Assembly: GCF_050313795.1 (NCBI RefSeq)
Contig: NZ_JBNPMC010000016.1
Coordinates: 1-64,000, forward strand
DNA from: CAMBRQ01 sp945870325
GTDB lineage: Bacteria; Bacillota; Clostridia; Lachnospirales; Lachnospiraceae
DNA length: 64,000 bases
Direction: 5' to 3'
This document shows positions 59,044 through 64,000 of the stretch, in pieces. The notes under the pieces are model-generated. The model made no database searches. It was given only the letters and a program-made list of their open reading frames with translations, and was not told the DNA's origin. The translations under genes and the position numbers were made by a program. Within the stretch, counting starts at the first letter, position 1. Every line of letters starts with the position of its first letter.

Positions 59044-59808
59044 ATGGATAGACAGATGGTATTAGAAGAAATTGATGAGTTGAATAAAGAGGGCCAAAAG
59101 GTGTTGTCTACTAAGTGGACAGAAGAGATGGGTGTTTATACGTTTGTGGAAGAAGAAATATATTATAGTTGGCGCACAAAAACTTTGACATTTTTAAAAA
59201 TGTTTTTGCCAGAAGAACATGAGTATGTAAAGACGTTTTCTGAATTAAGAGACAGTGATTTCACCAATGCTCAGATTTGCGTTCAGACACTGGGAAATGT
59301 AAAGAGTTATCTGGAAAAAGGCTATATCTCTCTTGAAGAGAAAAAAGAGATTGATGTGGATGGTGTTCTGGAAAGAATATTTTCACGTTTTTATAAAGTG
59401 GCAAGACAGCTAAGAGATAGATATAATAATAAGCCTACGCTTGAAATTGAAGACGAATACGATGTGCAGGATTTGCTTCATGCTTTATTACAGTTATATT
59501 TTGATGATATAAGAGCAGAGGAATGGACTCCTTCATATGCAGGCAAATGTGCAAGAGTGGATTTCCTTTTGAAAAATGAAAAGATAGTAATAGAAGTCAA
59601 AAAGACTCGGAGAGGGCTGGACGATAAAGAATTAGGTGATCAGCTTATTATTGATGTGGACAGATATAAAGTGCATCCAGATTGTGAGAGACTTGTTTGT
59701 TTTGTATATGATCCAGAAGGGCGAATTGGAAATCCCAATGGAATAATGGCTGATTTGAATAAACAGCATGAAGGATTTGCAACTGTATATATTTATCCCA
59801 ACATGTGA
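59044..59808 (+). CDS. PD-(D/E)XK nuclease, DpnII/MboI-like
   Basis: A 254-residue protein. The N-terminal 120 residues are helical. The C-terminal half is a restriction-type nuclease domain: EDEYDVQDLLHALLQLYFDDIRAEEW, then the catalytic set Asp173 (ARVDFLL), Glu184 and Lys186 (VIEVKKT), and a final strand RLVCFVYDPEGRI. This is the DpnII/MboI-like family often found in defence islands. No methylase is nearby, so it is not a plain restriction system. It lies 19 bp after the SieB-like gene; the two may act together. Confidence 0.78.
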   Translation: MDRQMVLEEIDELNKEGQKVLSTKWTEEMGVYTFVEEEIYYSWRTKTLTFLKMFLPEEHEYVKTFSELRDSDFTNAQICVQTLGNVKSYLEKGYISLEEKKEIDVDGVLERIFSRFYKVARQLRDRYNNKPTLEIEDEYDVQDLLHALLQLYFDDIRAEEWTPSYAGKCARVDFLLKNEKIVIEVKKTRRGLDDKELGDQLIIDVDRYKVHPDCERLVCFVYDPEGRIGNPNGIMADLNKQHEGFATVYIYPNM

Positions 59809-59904
59809 GGAAGAGTGCTGTTGATGTTGGTGGCAATCCTTTTTAAATCATATTTGGTATATTTACATCCTAAGTTTCCATAGATTGAATAGAAAAAAGG
59901 GGGA

Positions 59905-60044
59905 CTTGATTTCTCTCATCCCCCAGTGTATAATTTACTTAAGAAAGGTGATCAGATGCAAGATCTGATGCCCTCAGTAAAATTTAATTTATTTCTATGT
60001 TAAGACATAGCATCCATCAAACTTTCCTAGGGTTATCGTGGATG
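59905..60044 (+). ncRNA. putative antisense RNA of a type I toxin-antitoxin system
   Basis: A near-perfect promoter is present: TTGATT (59905-59910), 17 bp, TATAAT (59928-59933). The predicted RNA starts near 59940. It forms hairpins CAGAT/ATCTG and CTATG/CATAG and ends at a terminator-like stem GCATCCA/TGGATGC (about 60010-60045), which overlaps the 3' end of the convergent toxin gene. This is the TxpA/RatA-type layout. A 16-codon open frame with a ribosome site also lies in it, so it might also be a tiny mRNA. Confidence 0.5.
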
Positions 60045-60128
60045 CTATTTCTTATTATGTCGGTTATCTATGTAGGTCAAAGCCGCAAAAACTACTAATA
60101 GTAAAGTAAGAACTTCCATTGTGTTCAT
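60045..60128 (-). CDS. type I holin-like toxin
   Basis: A 27-residue peptide: a short start, one membrane helix (VLTLLLVVFAALTYI) and a basic end DNRHNKK. The order Glu-x-Leu-x-Leu followed by a Phe-containing helix resembles holin-like TxpA/BsrG toxins, which depolarise the membrane. ATG 60128 has AGAGGG 8 bases before it; a second ATG lies at 60134. The ribosome site pairs with CCCTCT upstream, forming a hairpin that hides it, as in known type I toxins. The promoter on the minus strand is TTGTCA-17-TATACT near 60200-60235. Confidence 0.6.
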   Translation of the reverse strand: MNTMEVLTLLLVVFAALTYIDNRHNKK

Positions 60129-60239
60129 GGGCATCACCCTCTTTCTAAAAACTAGAGGGCGTTTCGAAATTGCATCCGCATTCTTCCTTGTTCAATTATA
60201 CTTGCTAAGTATAACACAGTCAGATATCAATGACAATGG

Positions 60240-60434
60240 ATGAGCAGTTGAATGAACCAAGAGAATTATGTCTGTTGGATTTTTATTTACTGGAGTTCTA
60301 TTCCTTGTAATGTAATAATAGCTCATATAATGTGGAGAGTTTATGCGTGGAGATTTATGATGGAGAGGAGGAACGGAAAGTTACGGTAGTTTATGTTCCG
60401 GTGTTGGAGGAAAATGGGAGAAAGTCAGAGGGAT
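60240..60434 (+). pseudogene. decayed copy of the C-terminal third of the 56387 gene
   Basis: Reading DEQLNEPRELCLLDF from 60240 and then, past an internal stop near 60310, SSYN to the end KVTVVYVPVLEENG matches the last 65 residues of the protein encoded at 56387 (DEPWKPRDLCLVDF to KVTAVYAPELEKNG). A further similarity in the 40 bases after the stop (GATTG, then GAGAGTATAATA) shows a true DNA duplication. It carries an in-frame stop and changes, so it is not functional. Confidence 0.8.
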
Positions 60435-60626
60435 GATTGCAGCGGTAAAAAAAAGAGAGTATAATAAAACATAATGTAGATTGTTAGAGAATGGGGATTA
60501 TTTTGGGAAATTGAGTGATGAGTGGAATATTCTCGCAAAGTGTAGGTATGGAAGAAAATCTGCATGTGAGATAATTGATAAATATCTAAAGAGTAGTTCT
60601 TCGATTCATGTATTAGGACAATTGTA

Positions 60627-61415
60627 ATGAAAAATATATTGAATAATTTTAAGGAAATATTAGGACAATATTGTGCCATAAATCAGTTCGTTGAATTGGG
60701 AAAAAGATGCTTTGTTACTGAACATCAAAAAGCATTAGAAACGAGAGAGGAATTTGTTGAATTAGCAATAAAAAATTCAATAACATTAACTTGTTATGAT
60801 GCTGATAAGATGGTTAATGCTATCTCGAGAAGTTATATTGTCAATGTCCATTTGTGTTTTGAAACATTTTTGAAGGAAGCTTATAATCAAGTGAAAAAAT
60901 ATGGAAAAGGTGGCTATCAGGAAAAACAAAAAGAAGATTCTTGGTTGACATGTGTTACGAAAAATGTTTTAAAAGGTAATTTACCAGATGATTTGAGACC
61001 TATTTCTGAACTCTGTGAATATTATCGACTGATTAGAAACACAGCTGTGCATGATTTGTGTGATATTGATTCACATGTAAATGAATATAAAAAGTTACAG
61101 AAATACAATTTTAAAACGGAAGCTAAGTTTGCAAAATTATCAGCACCTAATGAGTATGAAAAAATATCTTTTGATGATTTTGTTATGTTTTCACGCTCAT
61201 GTGTTGAAGTTGCAACATATTTATTCAATCAAATTGTATATGATTATGAAAAAATTATTGAAGATGTTCCTGAATCTCAAAAAAAGGTGTGGCGCAAATA
61301 TAGCGATCAGAGATGCGCAAGAGCTATTATTTCATACTTAAACACAGAATTTAAATTAGATGATTCATTAGATGGTCAAATGAGTCGTTTGATAGAATAT
61401 GTTAAGGCTCGATAG
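60627..61415 (+). CDS. HEPN-domain protein, putative RNase
   Basis: A 262-residue, mainly helical protein. It has the HEPN catalytic motif RNTAVH (Arg137, Asn138, His142), within YYRLIRNTAVHDL, and an earlier helix IVNVHLCFETFLKEAY as in HEPN proteins of defence and toxin systems. HEPN proteins cut RNA, often tRNA, as dimers. No antitoxin gene of the MNT type is nearby. The last codons AAG GCT CGA TAG coincide with the first acceptor strand of the tRNA-shaped element at 61406, so protein synthesis and RNA processing compete. A/T-rich, probably acquired. Confidence 0.75.
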   Translation: MKNILNNFKEILGQYCAINQFVELGKRCFVTEHQKALETREEFVELAIKNSITLTCYDADKMVNAISRSYIVNVHLCFETFLKEAYNQVKKYGKGGYQEKQKEDSWLTCVTKNVLKGNLPDDLRPISELCEYYRLIRNTAVHDLCDIDSHVNEYKKLQKYNFKTEAKFAKLSAPNEYEKISFDDFVMFSRSCVEVATYLFNQIVYDYEKIIEDVPESQKKVWRKYSDQRCARAIISYLNTEFKLDDSLDGQMSRLIEYVKAR

Positions 61416-61504
61416 TCAATTGGTAAGACGTCCCCCTTCATAAGTGCATTTATAATAATGCATTTATGAAGGGGAAGTATGTGGTTCGATTCCACATCGA
61501 GCCG
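61406..61504 (+). tRNA. tRNA-shaped element with 18-bp anticodon arm
   Basis: A complete cloverleaf: acceptor stem GGCTCGA (61406-61412) with TCGAGCC (61497-61503), 7 perfect pairs; T8; D arm GTC...GAC (61415-61429) with A14, G18-G19 and A21; variable loop AGTA; T arm TGTGG-TTCGATT-CCACA (61480-61496) with all invariant bases. The anticodon arm is 45 nt (61431-61475) where 17 is usual. It forms 18 continuous pairs with one G-T wobble and a loop TATAAT, plus a bulged C and a T-A pair at its base. No CCA is encoded. It overlaps the HEPN stop codon. It is not a normal decoding tRNA. A decoy, antitoxin RNA or intron-bearing tRNA are options; all are inference. Confidence 0.7.
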
Positions 61505-61546
61505 TTATTATATAGAATATTTTTTATGAGAAAGGAGAATAAATGA

Positions 61547-62497
61547 TTGTCAAACAAGATCAGTGAAGTGACGAAAAGAGATATAAAGGATTTATTTTCA
61601 TGTGGTGTATCAATGCAATATGGTGAAACAGGAAATATCTCATGGCATGGACGTCTTGATGATATTGAATTTTTGCAAAGATTATATAATTTGGATGAAC
61701 TTCCATCATATGACTCAAGGTATCATACGGCAAAAGGAGATATTGCAACGCACGTTGGATTTGGAGATTGGGAAGATGAGTGGGTTTTTACAGATGAAAG
61801 ATTTGGCTTGATGAATGGAAATGATGAAACTTATTTGAGGTTTATATGTGAAATCTTTCATCCGGCGGTAGCACGACATTCAATTGAAGACGAAGATTGG
61901 GCTGAAGCTGAGTTTTATAGGCAAATATCTAATCTGTTAAAAACAGAAGGATATGAGTTGTATGAGGTTAAAAGACTTGGAAATAAACCGGTATTAGGAT
62001 GGAGAGTAATAGGATCAGCAGAAACGGTTATATCCGCTCAGACGGAAGCTTTAAAAGATGTTTTTGACTCTGATTATTTACAACAGCAAATTGATCAAAT
62101 GCAAAAATCTATATCAAGTAATCCCACAGATGCAATTGGTAAAGCAAAAGAGATAGTAGAATCTTGCTGTAAAACAATATTAGAAGAGCATAAGAAAGAA
62201 ATTGATAAAAATTGGGAAGTCCCAAAGCTTGTAAAGGAAACTTGTAAGATTCTAAATTTGTTGCCAGACAATGTCCCAAATGGGATTCAAGGAGAAGATA
62301 CCATTAGACGTATTTTGGCTAATCTTTCAGCTATTCCGCATGGGTTGGCTGAATTGAGAAATCCGTATGGTTCAGGCCATGGAAAATCAAATAGTTTTTC
62401 TGGACTTGAAGGTCGGCATGCAAGATTAGCAGTTGGAGCAGCAGCTTCTGTTTGTTGGTTTTTATGGGAAACTCATATTTCACAGAAAGAGCATTAA
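61547..62497 (+). CDS. AbiJ-like abortive infection protein
   Basis: A 316-residue protein. The N-terminal part (about 10-150), with FLQRLYNLDELPSYDSRY and DWEDEWVFTDERFGLMNGNDE, resembles AbiJ N-terminal domain 3. The C-terminal part is the Abi_C/HEPN-like domain (KAKEIVESCCKTILEEH, GLAELRNPYGSGHGK). The motif RNPYGSGH (Arg271 to His278) fits the HEPN Rx4-6H pattern. It starts with TTG 61547, 9 bases after AAAGGAG. By family it acts in phage defence by stopping growth. It lies 43 bp after the tRNA-shaped element and may share its transcript. Confidence 0.82.
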   Translation: MSNKISEVTKRDIKDLFSCGVSMQYGETGNISWHGRLDDIEFLQRLYNLDELPSYDSRYHTAKGDIATHVGFGDWEDEWVFTDERFGLMNGNDETYLRFICEIFHPAVARHSIEDEDWAEAEFYRQISNLLKTEGYELYEVKRLGNKPVLGWRVIGSAETVISAQTEALKDVFDSDYLQQQIDQMQKSISSNPTDAIGKAKEIVESCCKTILEEHKKEIDKNWEVPKLVKETCKILNLLPDNVPNGIQGEDTIRRILANLSAIPHGLAELRNPYGSGHGKSNSFSGLEGRHARLAVGAAASVCWFLWETHISQKEH

Positions 62498-62502
62498 CGC
62501 TA

Positions 62503-62539
62503 AATACAGGGAGCATATCGATGGTATGCTCCCTGTATT
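62503..62539. terminator. strong bidirectional terminator
   Basis: AATACAGGGAGCATA (62503-62517) pairs perfectly with TATGCTCCCTGTATT (62525-62539) with T-rich flanks on both sides. It separates the defence-like island from the minus-strand S1 gene. Confidence 0.9.
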
Positions 62540-62540
62540 T

Positions 62541-63467
62541 TTATATATTTTGCTTTATAATCCGGGTAATGATTCCTACTGCCACATTCCTTTCTTCATC
62601 TATATGAGTCACTACAAAGGACACGTTATCTTTCTTACCAACGGTACGGCTGTCATAGCAGGAATGGGCAATGGCATTGACTCCAATAGAGAGCCGGACA
62701 AATACGGTACCTTTGTGAATGTCTTCTACAGTGCCGGCATATTTGCCCTGGACTTTACATTTCTTCATATTTTCTTTGCTGGTATTGCCTTCCACACTTT
62801 TTACATCTGCCCGGACAGTGATATGTGCCAGATTTTCTGCATTTACTTCCAGTATGCGTACCAGGATATGGTCACCGACATGAAAGCGTTCTCTGGCGTC
62901 GCCGAGCCAGTCGAAAGAAAGGTCACGGGCAAGGATGGATGTTTCCACTCCAAAGATTTCAGCACGTACCACTTTTTCTGCAACTGCAACGACTCTTGCC
63001 TGCACGACACGGTCTTCGTGTACCTTTGGGGTACCGTTTGCATCTTTCTCCAGATAGAAAATCTGCCGTTTCTTCAGCATGGCTTCTTTACGGCTTGCTA
63101 CAATGCTGCGCGTCTTCGCATCCAGTCCTTTTACAATAAAATCAATCTCACAGCCGAGCATATTGTTGAGAATCTTATTCTGGCGTAGGGACAGTTCCCC
63201 GTAATCATGGGCATCATCCTGTACCAGATTGATCATCATTTCTGTCACTGGAATGACAGTCCGGAAATCTTTGTAGTAAATAATTGCGATCAGGTTGCCG
63301 GTTTCCGTTTTTTCAATTCCGCCGAACATACCAGTCAGGATCTTCCTGGTACGGTATGCGTTCTGGATCTCATGCCAGATCAGATCCGCCTTTGACTGGG
63401 CAGTTTCCAATACGGTATCGGAATCAAGAGTTAATACAGTAGTGTTGGTAATCATTTCGTTTGACAT
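62541..63467 (-). CDS. S1-domain RNA-binding protein of the ICE
   Basis: A 308-residue protein with probably two S1/OB-type RNA-binding domains: residues about 155-225 (VVQARVVAVAEKVVRAEIFGVET, FHVGDHILVRILEVN) and about 240-305 (YAGTVEDIHKGTVFVRLSIGVNAIAHS, GKKDNVSFVVTHID). The N-terminal 140 residues are specific to this type. AAAGGAG precedes ATG 63467. It lies directly after the VirD4 gene, so it is part of the transfer set; binding of RNA or single-stranded DNA is likely. Confidence 0.75.
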   Translation of the reverse strand: MSNEMITNTTVLTLDSDTVLETAQSKADLIWHEIQNAYRTRKILTGMFGGIEKTETGNLIAIIYYKDFRTVIPVTEMMINLVQDDAHDYGELSLRQNKILNNMLGCEIDFIVKGLDAKTRSIVASRKEAMLKKRQIFYLEKDANGTPKVHEDRVVQARVVAVAEKVVRAEIFGVETSILARDLSFDWLGDARERFHVGDHILVRILEVNAENLAHITVRADVKSVEGNTSKENMKKCKVQGKYAGTVEDIHKGTVFVRLSIGVNAIAHSCYDSRTVGKKDNVSFVVTHIDEERNVAVGIITRIIKQNI

Positions 63468-63484
63468 AAATGTTCTCCTTTCGT

Positions 63485-64000
63485 TTATGACATGATGGAA
63501 TTTTTATCTAAAGGAACCATTTCAGACGAATTTTGCCAGTCATCTTTTAATAGATCTTTTGGAAAGTCATCATAATCTGGTTCCTGATAGACGGGGTCCT
63601 GAATCGGGAGGACCGATTCTTTTGTCTTTTTTGATGGTGTATATGCACGTCGTTTCTGAGATTTTGCTTGTGGCTTTGGGAGGTAGTCATATTCTTCTGT
63701 CTGTCCATTTTCTCGCCATTTTGGAATATGTTCCGATGCTTTTCTTGTGACAAGCTTTTTGGCATCCGGATGCAGGGTATAATCATATTTTTCTACTTTC
63801 AAAACCTTTTGCCCGCGTAGAATGACCAGAGCGGTATCCAGTGGAAGACGGAGAATTTCATCTGGGGTTAAAAGTTTACGTTTTCCAATGGATTGGGTTT
63901 TTCTGTATTCCGGAGAATAGTCAGATACCCGCCAGGTATTGAGTTGCTTTGCTTCAGAACTGACACCTACGGTAATATCGCCGGATCGAGAACTTATGAA
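63485..64000 (-). CDS. virD4: VirD4/TraG-type coupling protein (C-terminal part)
   Basis: The frame is open from the right window edge to the stop at 63485, 171 residues. It contains the usual end of Gram-positive VirD4 proteins: GDITVGVSSEAKQLNTW, RVSDYSPEYRKTQSIGKRKLLTPDEIL, LVILRGQKVLKVEKYDY. The ATPase motifs lie outside the window. VirD4 brings the relaxosome to the VirB4 channel. Behind the usual VirD4 end comes an extra Lys/Pro-rich tail of about 70 residues. The TTG at 63802 is internal, not the start. Confidence 0.85.
   Translation of the reverse strand, partial: FISSRSGDITVGVSSEAKQLNTWRVSDYSPEYRKTQSIGKRKLLTPDEILRLPLDTALVILRGQKVLKVEKYDYTLHPDAKKLVTRKASEHIPKWRENGQTEEYDYLPKPQAKSQKRRAYTPSKKTKESVLPIQDPVYQEPDYDDFPKDLLKDDWQNSSEMVPLDKNSIMS

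Noticed and set aside
61406..61504. Ordinary tRNA gene or group I intron-containing tRNA
   Set aside because: The anticodon arm is far too long for decoding, and an insert of about 28 bases is much too short for a group I intron.
62433..63188. 251-codon plus-strand frame opposite the S1-domain gene
   Set aside because: It crosses the strong terminator at 62503-62539 and mirrors the S1 gene; composition is not protein-like.

Overview
The window looks like a chromosome segment of a gut-type Clostridia, most likely Lachnospiraceae. This rests on moderate-to-low GC, AGGAGG-type ribosome sites, an [FeFe]-hydrogenase maturase, many Firmicutes-type regulators and a Gram-positive conjugation apparatus. 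It has two halves. Bases 1 to about 19.3 kb look like host chromosome. From about 19.4 kb to the right edge the content is mobile: recombinase remnants, a toxin-antitoxin pair, and most of an integrative conjugative element (ICE) whose transfer genes run on the minus strand and leave the window through a VirD4 coupling protein. No relaxase or complete integrase is visible.

Chromosomal part. hydE is followed by an ArsR repressor, a small protein of the ATC-hydrolase type, decayed membrane and XRE genes, and a ketopantoate-reductase-like gene. A cell-envelope operon follows: a membrane-anchored PpiC foldase, a cation-diffusion-facilitator domain fused to an HflK-like SPFH domain, HflC and a second HflK. 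Next come an AraC regulator and a metal-export cassette (free HMA chaperone, P1B ATPase, ArsR). The last operon holds a cysteine-less HMA-like protein, an OmpR-type response regulator, a histidine kinase and an L,D-transpeptidase. Two links cross these units. One 16-bp dyad lies in the promoter regions of both the first arsR and the HMA/ATPase genes. The foldase operon and the two-component operon share a promoter with 11-bp-spaced CCCACAT-type repeats at identical distance from the -10.

Mobile part, 19.4-43.7 kb. This holds a serine recombinase broken by an amber codon, DUF5348, a truncated tyrosine recombinase, a ParE-type toxin-antitoxin pair, an SRAP protein, a DUF5688 gene, a Y-family polymerase, and a TetR-controlled set of two HXXEE membrane proteins around a CocE-type hydrolase. 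The minus-strand ICE block encodes SSB, a MoxR-like AAA ATPase, a VWA protein, an AbrB-type regulator, a sigma-like factor and many unknowns. The DUF5688 and ssb genes are preceded by two related copies of one promoter/operator/structured-leader/terminator cassette.

Transfer operon, 43.7-55.4 kb, minus strand. It encodes a VirB2-like protein, a TrbL/VirB6-like protein, secreted proteins, a lysozyme/C39 cell-wall hydrolase, a PrgI-VirB4 fusion and a large VaFE-repeat surface adhesin. Its leader carries three stacked terminator-like hairpins and its promoter overlaps a palindrome, facing a divergent XRE regulator.

Defence-like island, 56.3-62.5 kb, plus strand. It lies between the transfer operon and S1-protein/VirD4. 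It holds a zinc-ribbon protein, a SieB-like membrane protein, a DpnII/MboI-like nuclease, an unannotated type I holin-like toxin with antisense RNA, a HEPN protein and an AbiJ-like protein. Between the last two lies a tRNA-shaped element with every hallmark of a tRNA elbow but an 18-bp anticodon-arm helix. Its 5' acceptor strand overlaps the stop codon of the HEPN gene. I consider this the most interesting object in the window.
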